NCBI GenBank assembly: GCA_965196985.1
Contig: CBDALO010000131.1
Location: 143,227-207,226 of the forward strand
DNA from: 2-12-FULL-35-23 sp965196985
Lineage (GTDB): Bacteria > Pseudomonadota > Gammaproteobacteria > UBA12402
DNA length: 64,000 nt
Reading direction: 5' to 3'
Part shown: in pieces, positions 35,450 through 45,083 of the stretch
How positions within the stretch are numbered: position 1 is the first letter of the stretch
Layout of the letters: every line of letters starts with the position of its first letter
Made by a program: the position numbers and the translations under genes
Notes under the pieces: generated by a model
Seen by the model: only the letters and a program-made list of their open reading frames with translations
Database searches by the model: none
What the model was told of the DNA's origin: nothing

Positions 35450-36310
35450 ATGTTGCTACCACAAGATCACACAATTACCGTTAATGGCTTAACCATTCGC
35501 TATTGGGATGAGGGAGCGGGTGAACCAGTAGTGATGCTGCATGGTATTGGTGCCAGTGCAGAGTATTGGTGTAAGAATATCTTGCCGCTATCAGAGCAAT
35601 ATCGAGTAATTGCAGTTGATTTTCCGGGTTTTGGTAAAAGTGATAAACCAGATGCTAATTACAGTCTCGATTATTTCGCTAGCTTTTTAGCTGATTTTTT
35701 ACAGGCAATGGGTTTAGAAAAAACTAATCTGTTTGCGCACTCGCTGGGTGGGGCAGTTGCACTGCAGCATACAGTACGTCATCGTCAAACAGTCAATAAA
35801 CTAATGTTGGCAAATAACGTTGGTTTTGCTACGCAGGTGATTATCTTCTTTCGTTTGATGGGACTGCCCTTTTTTAGAAAGTTACTAACAAATCTCTCTA
35901 AGCCAATGTTTGCAAAGGCACTTAGAACTAATGTTTACGATGAAGCAGTGATTACGGATGAGCTGGTTGATTTGCTTTACCCGTTAACTCATAACCCGGG
36001 CTCTCGTCGGGCAATGCGTTATATCACCAAGCACAATACCAGCTTCTTTGGTATGAAAAAATCAGTGCTTAATCCTTTAATGAGCCAATACCACCTGTTG
36101 GATGATTTGCCTATTTTGGTCGTGTGGGGTAAGCAGGATAAGCTACTTCCTACCAAGCATCATGTGCCAGCGATCAGTGCTTTACTGCCTCATGCGCGGG
36201 TGGAGTTGCTTGATCAATGTCGGCATATTCCGCAGCTAGAGCATCCGGAGCGTTTTAATGAGTTAGCTAGGGGATTTTTACAAGAAAAAAACGCCATCAT
36301 CATAAGATGA
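35450..36310 (+). CDS. Alpha/beta hydrolase
   Basis: 286 residues. VVMLHGIGASAEYW (27-40) forms the oxyanion region, FAHSLGGAVA (95-104) holds nucleophile S98, VVWGKQDKLLP gives D230 and CRHIPQLEHPERF gives H259, a complete catalytic triad. An insert of lid type lies at about 120-200. Close to lipase/esterase or meta-cleavage hydrolase groups; substrate unknown. Convergent with the secreted protein gene at 36336; its last codons lie in the terminator stem of that gene. Confidence 0.88.
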   Translation: MLLPQDHTITVNGLTIRYWDEGAGEPVVMLHGIGASAEYWCKNILPLSEQYRVIAVDFPGFGKSDKPDANYSLDYFASFLADFLQAMGLEKTNLFAHSLGGAVALQHTVRHRQTVNKLMLANNVGFATQVIIFFRLMGLPFFRKLLTNLSKPMFAKALRTNVYDEAVITDELVDLLYPLTHNPGSRRAMRYITKHNTSFFGMKKSVLNPLMSQYHLLDDLPILVVWGKQDKLLPTKHHVPAISALLPHARVELLDQCRHIPQLEHPERFNELARGFLQEKNAIIIR

Positions 36311-36318
36311 CAGCGTTT
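36284..36318 (-). terminator. Terminator of the secreted protein gene at 36336
   Basis: On the minus strand aaacgctgtcatc-ttat-gatgatggcgttttttt: a stem with small mismatches followed by seven T. It overlaps the last codons of the hydrolase gene on the other strand. Confidence 0.75.
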
Positions 36319-36335
36319 ATCGTTAGAACAGTGAG

Positions 36336-36791
36336 TTAAGAAACCGTTACTGCACAGTTATTTTGATTTAAGTTTACTGTAACAGTTTTTGAGCTTGTTT
36401 CTTTGTCGATACCGGTTCCACTAAGTTGGCCAAGTACGTCACAGGTATAGCCTTTGCCTTGAATATTAAAGGTTTTTAGTTGAAAGACTTCACTTTGAGC
36501 AAGGGGGGGCGTAAAGAACTGGGTGGTAACTAGTTGAATATAATCTCCTTGTATTCCACCCATTGAGTGGCTTTCGGCGCCGGCCTCAAAGTGCGCTGGA
36601 CTACCAACCATTTTGCCGCGCTCATAGCTTAAGTTACCTTTGTAGTCATTTGCATTGCCCGCATTAAACTTAACAACGAAGTGTGGTAACGGAGAAGGGC
36701 TGTGCCAGGTTATAGGGTCGCTAGCAAAAGCTTGGGCACTAAAACCGGTAACGAGTACAGTAGTAACTAAACCTAATAGTAATTTTTTCAT
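36336..36791 (-). CDS. Secreted protein of unknown function
   Basis: 151 residues with a signal peptide (MKKLLLGLVTTVLVTGFSAQAFA, cleavage after A23). The mature part is beta-rich with two cysteines (C129 and C146 region) that may pair. aggtaaaa precedes the ATG. It is a single gene with its own terminator. No family recognised. Confidence 0.75.
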   Translation of the reverse strand: MKKLLLGLVTTVLVTGFSAQAFASDPITWHSPSPLPHFVVKFNAGNANDYKGNLSYERGKMVGSPAHFEAGAESHSMGGIQGDYIQLVTTQFFTPPLAQSEVFQLKTFNIQGKGYTCDVLGQLSGTGIDKETSSKTVTVNLNQNNCAVTVS

Positions 36792-36864
36792 AAGTTTTAC
36801 CTCTTTTGTATTTAAAAAAATGGGGCTCTTTTTGAAAGGTATGGATTAATATTTACTTTTTTCT

Positions 36865-37003
36865 GGGATTGCATTTTTTATTCAATGCTGCAGAACGGGT
36901 CGCACGAATCGAGGACCCCCAGCAGCGCAGCTTGTGAGCATGCTGGGAAACGATTCGTGTCAGGACCCGTTGGACGCAAACAGTTTGTAAAATACAAAAC
37001 CCA
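36865..37003. repeat. MITE-like palindromic repeat, copy 2
   Basis: Same core as copy 1 with a few changes (gcagaacgggtcgcacgaat ... attcgtgtcaggacccgttg) and the same inner palindrome. Outer ends gggattgcatttttta and aaaatacaaaaccc are weakly complementary. It fills most of the 363-bp gap between 36791 and yggX; the rest shows nothing else. Confidence 0.8.
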
Positions 37004-37154
37004 TGTTACCCACACCTCTTGAAAGAGATCCAAAAAAACTAGGCTTAGTTTAGCGCCGGGTTTTGTTTTATCTACCCCGCAAGCAAGTTAATTAACGCAC
37101 ATGTTTGTGTGGATTTTTACGGTCGATTTTGTGCTGTAAAAATAGAAGTATTAA

Positions 37155-37421
37155 CTACTCAGGGGTGTAGCCTTCAGGTGCTTGGCTGCCTTCACCAAAT
37201 AGGAATTTCTCCATTTCTTCTTCTAAGAATTTTCTGGCATCAGGTTCAAGCATGTTAAGCCGATACTCATTGATTAGCATAGTTTGGTGGCCTAGCCATA
37301 GTTGCCAGGCTTCTTGAGAAATATTGTCAAAGATACGTTGACCTAGCTCACCTGGGTAAGTTTGAAAGTCGAGACCTTGCGCCTCTTTTTGTAGTTTTTG
37401 ACAAAAGACTATTCGTGACAT
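37155..37421 (-). CDS. yggX: Probable Fe(II)-trafficking protein YggX
   Basis: 88 residues, family length. MSRIVFCQKLQKEAQGLDFQ start with the conserved cysteine C7, PGELGQRIFDNISQEAWQLW, and INEYRLNMLEPDARKFLEEEM. It protects Fe-S clusters and is often encoded after mutY, as here: the ATG overlaps the mutY end by 13 bp. MutY is itself an Fe-S protein. Confidence 0.96.
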   Translation of the reverse strand: MSRIVFCQKLQKEAQGLDFQTYPGELGQRIFDNISQEAWQLWLGHQTMLINEYRLNMLEPDARKFLEEEMEKFLFGEGSQAPEGYTPE

Positions 37422-38485
37422 GCGTGTGCTCCTTGAAGATGATCGTTAATTAATTGTTGTACTGGTTTGGGAAACCCCAGTTTATGTTGATTGTCGTTAT
37501 ACCAGAGGGTAGGCGAAGTTTCCATGACCGTGCGGGCGGGGCTTGCTTCGCAGTGAATTAATAAGGGCTGAATATTGAGATGAAAGTGGCTAAAGGTGTG
37601 CTTAAAAGCAGGTAGTGATATAACCTGTTTTGCGATTAAGCCGTAACGCTGCTCAAGAAATTTCTCCACTGCTTTTTCATTAGTAACCTCAGGCAAGCTC
37701 CATAGTCCACCCCAAATGCCAGTTGGTGGACGCTTTTCTACTAAGAGTTGACCGCTACCGTTATCTAATAACAACATAAAAGTTTGTTTATTTGGTAGCG
37801 TTCGCTTGGGTTTCTTTTCTGGGTAAAGGTGTTGGGCGTTGGTCTTTCTGGCTTGGCAGAAAGGCGTTAGTGGACAGTCACTGCAATTGGGTTTGCTACG
37901 GGTACAAAGCAAAGCGCCAATGTCCATCATTGCTTGGGTATAGGCGTTAATCTGTTGCAGAGGGGTGAGCTCAGTAGCAAGCTGCCAGAGTTGTTTTTTT
38001 GTATCGCTTTTCTCAGGCCAGCCAGCAATACAGAATGCACGAGTTAATACGCGTTTAACGTTACCGTCGAGTATGGGTGCAAACTGATTGCGGCTAAGAG
38101 CGAGAATGGCTCCAGCCGTTGAGCGACCAATGCCAGGCAGTGCTTCGAGTTCAGCAACGGAGCTAGGGAATTCGCCTTGATATTGTTGGTAAACGAGTTG
38201 TGCTGTTTTGTGAAGGTTGCGGGCGCGAGAGTAATAGCCTAGCCCAGCCCAAAGGTGGGTGACTTCATCAATGTCAGCAAGGGCTAGTTCTTTTACTGTT
38301 GGAAAGCGCTTAATAAAGCGATCAAAATAGGGGATAACAGTCTTTACCTGGGTTTGTTGGAGCATAATTTCTGATAACCAAACCCGGTAAGGCGTTACAC
38401 TTTGTTGCCACGGGAGATCTTTTCTACCATGGCGTTGATACCATCGAATAACAGCTTGTTGAAGATCTTCTCTATCAATGGCCAA
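37409..38485 (-). CDS. mutY: Adenine DNA glycosylase MutY
   Basis: 358 residues, normal length. Catalytic E39 in LSEIMLQQTQV, helix-hairpin-helix LPGIGRSTAGAIL (116-128), catalytic D140 in ILDGNVKRV, and the [4Fe-4S] ligands C194, C201, C204 and C210. A NUDIX-like C-terminal domain (about 230-350) recognises 8-oxoG. Removes A paired with 8-oxoG. The start overlaps the asmA-like gene by 11 bp. Confidence 0.97.
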   Translation of the reverse strand: MAIDREDLQQAVIRWYQRHGRKDLPWQQSVTPYRVWLSEIMLQQTQVKTVIPYFDRFIKRFPTVKELALADIDEVTHLWAGLGYYSRARNLHKTAQLVYQQYQGEFPSSVAELEALPGIGRSTAGAILALSRNQFAPILDGNVKRVLTRAFCIAGWPEKSDTKKQLWQLATELTPLQQINAYTQAMMDIGALLCTRSKPNCSDCPLTPFCQARKTNAQHLYPEKKPKRTLPNKQTFMLLLDNGSGQLLVEKRPPTGIWGGLWSLPEVTNEKAVEKFLEQRYGLIAKQVISLPAFKHTFSHFHLNIQPLLIHCEASPARTVMETSPTLWYNDNQHKLGFPKPVQQLINDHLQGAHACHE

Positions 38486-40055
38486 AGAGTTTTCCTAAGC
38501 CATCTAGATTAAGTTTCCCTTTGCCAAGCTTACTCAAAGCTTTTTGTGCTTGGTCTTGTAAGTAACTCTTTGCTAGCGCATTTAAATCTGGTGCAAATTT
38601 TGGATGGCTAAATGAGCCGGTAACATTAAATGGAATGGTTGGCCCGTAGGGGCGCAAGTTATTAAGGCTGCCTTGCATGCCTGTTGTTTGTATGCGTAGG
38701 TTTAGCCTCTGATTGTTTAGGTTGGCTTTGCCACTAGCTTCAATTGTTAATACTGGTGAAGTTAGTTTGAGTTTTTGTAAGTGGATAATACCACTAACTA
38801 TTTGGTAGCGACTGTTTAGGTGTCCAAACTTAGTGACGTTGCCATGTGCTTTGTTTAATGGTTTGCCATGCTGAAGAAAGTTTAAAGCATTTTGATATTC
38901 ATAACCTAAGTCAAAACCCTTGAATTGAACTTGGGTAAGGTTAATGGAGCCTGATCCATTAAGATGTTGAATAAACTCAGAGCCTTTTAATCCTTGAGTG
39001 GAGAGTTGGTAGGTTAAATTGCCATGGCCGGCAAATTTATCTTGGTTCGTTAGATCTTGTAGTAGAGGCTGTAGGTTAATTCCAGTTAATTGACCCGTAC
39101 TAGTAATGCGAGTGTTTTTGCTGGTTGAGGTGATTTTTGCTTGAGCGCTTAATTGACCACTATAAAGCTTGGCAGTGAGTGGGTTAATGATAATGCTATT
39201 ATTAGGAAATTTTACGGTGGTGTTTAAATTATTAAAGCGGAAGCGTTGTGAGGAACCTTCTTTAGTAATCTGGCTGTTGAAGTTGACACCTTTCAGCTTA
39301 GCCAGGCTGTAGTTAGGTGCAAATAGTGCTTGGCCTGTTGCTTTGAGTGTTATTTGAGTTTGTGGATTTGATTTTTGGTAATCAACGTTTAAAGAAAATG
39401 GAAAGAATTGATCATTGCGAATATTGTTGGCTTGTAGGTTTAAGTTTTGTAGTGAAACGCTCTCGCCATTTTGTTTGTTTGTATAATTGACAGAGAGGTC
39501 GTTAAGGTTAACGTGTGGGATAGCTAGGTAAACAAAAGGTTGTGTGGAATCAGAAGTCTGGTGCTTGGTTTGTTGTTGTTCACGACGCTGGTTATCGATA
39601 GGTGCTTGTTGTTTGGCTATTTGGGTAGCTGGTTTAGCTGAGTGAGTGAGGTGTAAAAAATCATCCCAGTTACTCTTTCCAGCTTTGTTAACCTCTAAGT
39701 TAAGGTGTAGGTCTGAAATCGTTACACCAGTAGTGACGAGTTTATGGTGAAATAAGGGTAATATTTTAACGCCTGCTGCAACTTTTTTAAGTGTTAAGAA
39801 GGGTGTCTGTCCAAAGCCCTTGGCATTATCAATAGTCGCTCCTTGGATTTCTATTTGTGTTGTTGGGAGGAAGGAAAAGCTGAGCTGTTTAATTTGTAAG
39901 CTTCTACCGGTTTGCTGATGAAACTGCTTAACAAGCATTTTCTTTATATTAGAGGAGTTTATTAAAAAGTGAGCAGCGATTAGGCCTGCTATGATAATGA
40001 CAATAATAAAGAAAACAATAACAGCTAAAACTTTTAGAATGATTTTCATAAGCAC
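38475..40055 (-). CDS. AsmA family protein
   Basis: 526 residues. One N-terminal membrane span (about 5-30, VLAVIVFFIIVIIIAGLIAAHFLI), then a long periplasmic beta-rich domain; the C-terminal region has the AsmA-type block NLNNQRLNLRIQTTG...GPTIPFNVTGSFSHPKFAPDL. AsmA-type proteins are thought to carry phospholipids between membranes. First gene of the asmA-mutY-yggX operon, the common gammaproteobacterial order. Confidence 0.88.
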   Translation of the reverse strand: MLMKIILKVLAVIVFFIIVIIIAGLIAAHFLINSSNIKKMLVKQFHQQTGRSLQIKQLSFSFLPTTQIEIQGATIDNAKGFGQTPFLTLKKVAAGVKILPLFHHKLVTTGVTISDLHLNLEVNKAGKSNWDDFLHLTHSAKPATQIAKQQAPIDNQRREQQQTKHQTSDSTQPFVYLAIPHVNLNDLSVNYTNKQNGESVSLQNLNLQANNIRNDQFFPFSLNVDYQKSNPQTQITLKATGQALFAPNYSLAKLKGVNFNSQITKEGSSQRFRFNNLNTTVKFPNNSIIINPLTAKLYSGQLSAQAKITSTSKNTRITSTGQLTGINLQPLLQDLTNQDKFAGHGNLTYQLSTQGLKGSEFIQHLNGSGSINLTQVQFKGFDLGYEYQNALNFLQHGKPLNKAHGNVTKFGHLNSRYQIVSGIIHLQKLKLTSPVLTIEASGKANLNNQRLNLRIQTTGMQGSLNNLRPYGPTIPFNVTGSFSHPKFAPDLNALAKSYLQDQAQKALSKLGKGKLNLDGLGKLFGH

Positions 40056-40137
40056 CTCGCCCTTATGCAGTGATACGCTATTGTAGGGGCTAATGATGAG
40101 GCAAACAATTGGATTGGTAAAAAGATTTAGACCTCAT

Positions 40138-40336
40138 TCAGAATCTATGGATAGGTAAGTTGTTAGTAAATACTTAATAGCATCTCTTCAGTAGTGGGTT
40201 TCGCATTTTTGTTGTTCAATGTTGCAGAACGGGTGGCGCGAATCGAGGGCTCCCAGCAGCACAGCTTGCGAGCATGCTGGGAAACGATTCGTGACAGGAC
40301 CCGTTAGCCGTAAAAAGTTTGAAAAATGCGAAACTC
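40138..40336. repeat. MITE-like palindromic repeat, copy 3
   Basis: Core gcagaacgggtggcgcgaat ... attcgtgacaggacccgtta at 40222-40315. Arms gggtttcgcattttt (40196) and aaaaatgcgaaactc (to 40335) are complementary except for one base. A longer left flank agaatctatggata (from 40143) matches the left end of copy 4. It fills the divergent gap between the asmA-like gene and the exonuclease gene. Confidence 0.83.
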
Positions 40337-40445
40337 CTTAGGTAAGGTGGAAAGTTGGGTGAAAAGTGATTTGCCCAGCAAAGCTTTTGATAATGGGGTA
40401 TAAGTTTTGCTACAGTGTTGCACCGAATGTGAAGGAGATAACGAA

Positions 40446-41213
40446 GTGCGAGTAATATCAGTTAATACTAATGGCATTAGGGCGGCAGCGCGCAAAGGTT
40501 TTTACGACTGGATGCTCGCTCAGCAAGCAGATTTTATTTGTATCCAAGAAACTAAAGCACAGATGAGCAAGCTCACCGATTCAATCTTCTACCCAGAGGG
40601 GTATCATTTTTATTATGCTGATGCGCTTAAACCTGGTTACAGTGGTGTGGCTATTTATTCGCGCCATAAGCCAAAGCGCGTTACTGATAAGCTTGGCTGG
40701 GAATACGCTGATAATGAGGGGCGCTACCTTCAGTTGGACTTTCCTAATCTGAGCATAGTTAGTTTGTATCTACCTTCTGGTTCGAGCGGTGAGGTGCGCC
40801 AACAGGTGAAGTTTGATTTTATGGATTATTACGAGAAGCACTTACGCGCAGCAGCGAAGGGTAACACCATTATTTGTGGTGACTGGAATATTGTTCATAA
40901 AGAGATCGATATTAAAAACTGGAAAGGTAACCAGAAAAACTCAGGTTGTTTGCCTGAAGAAAGGGCTTGGTTGGATAAGGTCTTTGGGCCAATTGGTTTA
41001 GTTGATGCTTTTCGTGAGGTGAATCAAGAGCCGCATCAGTACACCTGGTGGTCAAATCGTGGCCAGGCCTGGGCTAAAAATGTTGGGTGGCGCATTGATT
41101 ATCAGGTCGTTAGCGAAAGCCTAGCTGATAAGGTAAGATCGGCTTCTATTTATAAAGAAGAGCGCTTTTCTGATCATGCGCCTTTGTTGATGGATTATGA
41201 TTATTGCTTATAA
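40446..41213 (+). CDS. xthA: Exodeoxyribonuclease III
   Basis: 255 residues from GTG 40446 (VRVISVNTNGIRAAARKG); aaggag at 40432-40437 decides for GTG over the upstream ATG at 40407. Catalytic motifs: CIQETKAQ (metal-binding E), CGDWNIVHKEIDIKNWK (D and N), and ERFSDHAPLLMDY at the C-terminus (D-H pair). AP endonuclease and 3'-5' exonuclease for base excision repair; complements mutY nearby. Confidence 0.94.
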   Translation: MRVISVNTNGIRAAARKGFYDWMLAQQADFICIQETKAQMSKLTDSIFYPEGYHFYYADALKPGYSGVAIYSRHKPKRVTDKLGWEYADNEGRYLQLDFPNLSIVSLYLPSGSSGEVRQQVKFDFMDYYEKHLRAAAKGNTIICGDWNIVHKEIDIKNWKGNQKNSGCLPEERAWLDKVFGPIGLVDAFREVNQEPHQYTWWSNRGQAWAKNVGWRIDYQVVSESLADKVRSASIYKEERFSDHAPLLMDYDYCL

Positions 41214-41347
41214 ATCAATTGGTTATATTTTTTTCGGGTAATAAAATTAAGTAAATTATCTAGGTGGTAATTGCAGACTATTAAGCTTTCCTTAAGCTTA
41301 GGTCCGTATACTGTAAAGTAGCAATAGATAAAAAGAAGGTAATAGAG

Positions 41348-41863
41348 ATGGCTGATTTTAGCTTTTTTAATAGAAATAATCGCCCTAACAGGGGTGAGAG
41401 GCTTGACCCCGTTGTTATTGATATAGATCTTGACCCTTTGGTGAAAGGTTCAGAAAATCCAATGGATGAAGGGGTTACTTTGTTAGAGAGTGTGTTAGAA
41501 GAGCAATCAAGGCTGCATCGGGGTCAGGAGCTTCATGGGAGGTTTACTCTGTTTAGACAGAGTTACGAGCTGGCTGTTAGTAAGGACCGTAAAACCATGG
41601 AGGTTAAGTCAGCTTCTGATGAAGGGTATAAGTTTATTGGTGGGATAACTCAACGACTTAAGAATAAATACGAAGGAAAAGCGCACTTAACAAATCTTGA
41701 TTCTGCTGAGCACAGTCCTGAGTTACGTTCAGGTGTTAGCCGCTTAGCTGTGGCTCAAAGGCATAACTCTCTATTTGCCGCCAGACGAGTGGCTGCCGAA
41801 GGGCATGAGCAAGGTGTTGAGGTTAGCCCAGAGTCTACTAGACCTAGAGCCCCGGGGCGCTAA
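41348..41863 (+). CDS. Hypothetical protein, 171 residues
   Basis: Soluble, strongly charged protein without signal peptide or membrane span (MADFSFFNRNNRPNRGERLDP...). gaaggtaatagag precedes the ATG. A basic C-terminus ends in STRPRAPGR. No family recognised. It has its own terminator and is monocistronic. In a Dot/Icm organism such orphan charged proteins can be effectors, but nothing here proves it. Confidence 0.65.
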   Translation: MADFSFFNRNNRPNRGERLDPVVIDIDLDPLVKGSENPMDEGVTLLESVLEEQSRLHRGQELHGRFTLFRQSYELAVSKDRKTMEVKSASDEGYKFIGGITQRLKNKYEGKAHLTNLDSAEHSPELRSGVSRLAVAQRHNSLFAARRVAAEGHEQGVEVSPESTRPRAPGR

Positions 41864-41883
41864 TCAATTTTTTCAGGATTTAC

Positions 41884-41910
41884 AAAAACCAGCTTCGGCT
41901 GGTTTTTTAT
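41884..41910 (+). terminator. Rho-independent terminator
   Basis: aaaaaccagc-ttcg-gctggtttttt: perfect stem with a TTCG tetraloop and a T-run, 20 bp behind the stop at 41863. Confidence 0.93.
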
Positions 41911-41954
41911 TTTTGTGATAGAATGCAGGCGCTATAGCCTAACTTGAGAACACT

Positions 41955-43832
41955 ATGCCACTGCTTCAACTAAGAAACCTATCCCTTGCATTTGGTAGTG
42001 ATACATTGCTCGATCAAGTTAATTTACAAATCGATGCTGGAGAGCACGTGTGTTTAATTGGTCGGAATGGTGCAGGTAAATCAAGTTTATTAAAAGTCAT
42101 TGCCGGGCTTGTACAAGCGGATGAAGGTGAAATTGAGCACACGCCAGGTTTGACTGTTGCTATGTTGCCGCAAGAAATCCCACAAGATTTTTCCGGTACG
42201 GTATTGGAATTGGTAACAAGTGGCCTGGGTGATTTAGGGAAGTTGCTGGCTGACTATGAGAAAGTTACCTTACAATTGCAGGCGGAAGTAACGCCAGCAC
42301 TACTAGGGCAGCAGGCTAGTTTGCAAAACCAAATAGAAATTAAACAAGCCTGGTCACTATGTCAGCAGGTAGAAAAAGTTATTTCGCAACTTTCTGTGTC
42401 AGCTGAAGTGCCGGCGCAAAGTTTATCAGGTGGTTTGCGTCGTCGTGCACTTTTGGCTAAAGCCTTAGTGGTTGACCCGGATGTTTTATTGCTTGATGAA
42501 CCGACTAACCACTTAGATATTGCTTCGATCCAATGGTTAGAAAAATTTTTAAAACAATACAAGAAAACAATCATTTTTATTAGCCATGACCGTGCTTTTA
42601 TGCAAGCGGTAGCAACTTGGGTTGTAGAGCTTGATCGTGGCCAGTTAACCAGCTGGAGTGGTAGTTATCGTGACTTTTTAAAAAATAAAGATGCAGCTTT
42701 AATTGCAGAAGCGAAGCAATATGCTGAGTTTGATAAAAAACTGGCACAAGAAGAAGCTTGGATTAGGCAAGGTATAAAGGCGCGACGTACTCGTAATGAA
42801 GGTCGGGTGCGTGCTTTGTTGAAGCTACGCGAACAGCGCCAACAACGTCGCACCGTGCAAGGTAAAGTAAAACTAACCGTACAAAAAGGCGAAGAGTCTG
42901 GTCAGCGAGTTTTTCTGATTAATAGAGTGAATGTAGCTTATCAAGACAAGCCCTTGATTAAGGATTTTTCAGCGACGATTATGCGTGGTGATAGAATTGG
43001 ATTGATTGGAGCAAATGGTGCTGGCAAGACTACTTTATTAAAGGTTATTTTGGGTGAGTTAGATCCTGACTCAGGAACAGTAAAAGTAGGGACTAACCTT
43101 AAGGTTGCTTATTTTGATCAGTATCGTGAACAGCTTGATGAACACCAAATGGTGCAAGAGGCTGTTGGCCTTGGCAGCGATACTGTGATGGTAAATGGCA
43201 AGCCTAAACATATTATTGGTTATTTGCAGGATTTTCTTTTTACGCCAGCACGGGCTCGCTCACCTATTAAGGCCTTATCTGGGGGTGAGCGTAATCGACT
43301 GTTGTTGGCGAAGCTTTTTACGAAGCCATTTAATGTGTTAGTGATGGATGAGCCAACTAATGACCTTGATGTCGAAACTTTAGCTCTATTGGAGGAGAAG
43401 CTTCTTGAGTATCAGGGAACTCTATTATTAGTTAGCCATGATCGAGAGTTTATCAATAATGTGGTAACGAGTGTTTACGTTTTTGATGGTAGTGGCAAGG
43501 TAGAGGAGTTTGTCGGCGGTTATGATGATTGGCAGAGACAAGTAGTGAAGCAAAGTAAGCCTGTTCAGCAAGCTGTTACCAAAAAGCCTGAAGAAAAAAA
43601 GCCTCGTGCTAAAACAAAGCTAAGCTATAACGAGCAGCGTGAACTAACCGCTTTACCTGAAAAGATTGCCAAGCTTGAGGCTAAGCAAATTGCTTTGCAT
43701 GAACAAATTACTCAGCCTGATTTTTATAAACAAGGGCAGGATAAAATCGAAGAGATAACAAAAGAGTTGCACAAAACTGAGCAGGAATTAGAGGCAGCCT
43801 ATAATCGTTGGGAGGAGTTGGAGTCTTTTTAA
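41955..43832 (+). CDS. uup: ABC-F family ATPase Uup
   Basis: 625 residues with two ABC domains in tandem and no membrane span. Walker A GRNGAGKSS and GANGAGKTT; signatures LSGGLRRR and LSGGERNR; Walker B LLLDEPTNHLD and LVMDEPTNDLD. The linker with charged helices (RRTRNEGRVRALLKLREQRQQRR) and the C-terminal coiled coil (about 555-625) are typical of Uup. ABC-F proteins act on ribosomes or, for Uup, influence transposon excision and replication intermediates. Confidence 0.94.
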   Translation: MPLLQLRNLSLAFGSDTLLDQVNLQIDAGEHVCLIGRNGAGKSSLLKVIAGLVQADEGEIEHTPGLTVAMLPQEIPQDFSGTVLELVTSGLGDLGKLLADYEKVTLQLQAEVTPALLGQQASLQNQIEIKQAWSLCQQVEKVISQLSVSAEVPAQSLSGGLRRRALLAKALVVDPDVLLLDEPTNHLDIASIQWLEKFLKQYKKTIIFISHDRAFMQAVATWVVELDRGQLTSWSGSYRDFLKNKDAALIAEAKQYAEFDKKLAQEEAWIRQGIKARRTRNEGRVRALLKLREQRQQRRTVQGKVKLTVQKGEESGQRVFLINRVNVAYQDKPLIKDFSATIMRGDRIGLIGANGAGKTTLLKVILGELDPDSGTVKVGTNLKVAYFDQYREQLDEHQMVQEAVGLGSDTVMVNGKPKHIIGYLQDFLFTPARARSPIKALSGGERNRLLLAKLFTKPFNVLVMDEPTNDLDVETLALLEEKLLEYQGTLLLVSHDREFINNVVTSVYVFDGSGKVEEFVGGYDDWQRQVVKQSKPVQQAVTKKPEEKKPRAKTKLSYNEQRELTALPEKIAKLEAKQIALHEQITQPDFYKQGQDKIEEITKELHKTEQELEAAYNRWEELESF

Positions 43833-43838
43833 AGAAGG

Positions 43839-44097
43839 ATCTCTTTTAGAATCTATGGGTAAATAAGTTATTAGTGAATATTCAGTTGTAGCTCTTTAGT
43901 ACTGGGTTTCATGTTTTTGTTATCCAATGCTGCAGAACGGGTGGCGCGAATCGAGCTGTAACCCCGATTTTCCCCCGCCAACAAGTCGTGGGGTCAACCC
44001 GGGCTACGCGCTGGGAAACGATTCGTGATAGGACCCGTTAGTCGTAAAGAATTTGAAAACTCGAAACTTGAATTACCCATAGATTCTGAAAGAGATT
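43839..44097. repeat. MITE-like palindromic repeat, copy 4 (longest, clear terminal repeats)
   Basis: Terminal inverted repeats agaatctatgggtaa (43848-43862) and ttacccatagattct (44073-44087) are perfect, and the pairing extends outward as atctcttt. The core gcagaacgggtggcgcgaat ... attcgtgataggacccgtta is the same as in copies 1-3 but the centre differs, with cccgattttcccccgccaac and ggggtcaacccgggctacgc. It explains most of the 369-bp gap before the Kdo hydroxylase gene. Confidence 0.87.
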
Positions 44098-44201
44098 CTT
44101 AAAGAAAGCGACCAGGATCATGGTTTTGCCTTGTTGCTATAGCGTAGCGAGGGTTAGTTTGTTATGCTCCTTTCCTTGCCAATGCACAAGGTGATTGACG
44201 T

Positions 44202-45083
44202 ATGTCCCTTATAGAAACACTCTCTCTTGATAGCTTCAAAGCGGCTATTGAGCCTCAGCAACAACAACAAGCCGTTAATGCTTTAGAGTCTGGTAAAGTT
44301 TTACTCTTTCCGAAGCTATCTTTTGAAGTGTACACAGAAGAGCTGCAGTTTTTAACGCCGAGTGCCTTAGCGCCTAAACGTAAAAATATTAGCTACGACT
44401 GTGCTAGTGATCAATTAAAAGGCGATATTTATCAAGCGTATAAGCATCAGCAGCTACAGGCAATGTTGCGCCGCTTTGCTGCTGATACCCGTGCTTTACT
44501 TGTGGGTTTGTTTCCTGGTTATGTGGAGCAGCTGCAACAAGCACGAACAAGTTATCGAGTGGTTGAGGCGGCTGATCGTGAGGAGCTTTCGGATCGCAAA
44601 GATGATCGTCGCTTACATGTTGATGCTTTTCCAACAACGCCTACTCAAGGTAAACGAATTTTACGAGTTTTTAGTAATTTAAATCCTGCTAATAAACCAC
44701 GAGTTTGGCGGATTGCGGATGGTTTTGAGCGGGTTGCTGAGCGTTATGTTGATCAGGTTAAGAGTAAAGCTTGGTGGAAAAAGCACTTTTTACATAAGGC
44801 TAAGTTGACGAAGGGTCTGCGTACTTCTTACGATGAATTAATGTTACAGTTGCACGATTTGATGAAAACCGATGAATCTTTCCAGCAAGGTGAGTGGGTA
44901 GAGACAGTTAATTTGCCAGCACAATCAACCTGGATGGTATTTACTGATCAAGTTCCTCATGCTGTTTTATCAGGACAGTTTTGCTTGGAGCAGACGTTTC
45001 ATTTGCCAGTCAGTGTAATGACTAATCCGTCATTAGCGCCGTTGTCAATTTTAGAACGTGCCTTTCAGCGGGAACTAGCTTAG
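44202..45083 (+). CDS. kdoO: Kdo hydroxylase family protein (Fe(II)/2-oxoglutarate-type)
   Basis: 293 residues. The metal site is formed by RRLHVDAF (H139, D141) and QVPHAVLSGQF (H253). KNISYDC (61-67) and SDRKDDRRLHVDAFPTTP are family blocks of KdoO, which adds a 3-hydroxyl to the outer Kdo of lipopolysaccharide in Burkholderia, Yersinia, Legionella and relatives. It acts on lipid A-Kdo2 at the inner membrane. Assignment is by remembered motifs. Convergent with the gene at 45080, with a 4-bp overlap. Confidence 0.82.
   Translation: MSLIETLSLDSFKAAIEPQQQQQAVNALESGKVLLFPKLSFEVYTEELQFLTPSALAPKRKNISYDCASDQLKGDIYQAYKHQQLQAMLRRFAADTRALLVGLFPGYVEQLQQARTSYRVVEAADREELSDRKDDRRLHVDAFPTTPTQGKRILRVFSNLNPANKPRVWRIADGFERVAERYVDQVKSKAWWKKHFLHKAKLTKGLRTSYDELMLQLHDLMKTDESFQQGEWVETVNLPAQSTWMVFTDQVPHAVLSGQFCLEQTFHLPVSVMTNPSLAPLSILERAFQRELA

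Noticed and set aside
41281..41310. Operator at ttaagctttccttaagctta upstream of the 171-residue protein gene
   Set aside because: The two HindIII-like half sites are suggestive but lie in AT-rich sequence and no known regulator motif was recognised.
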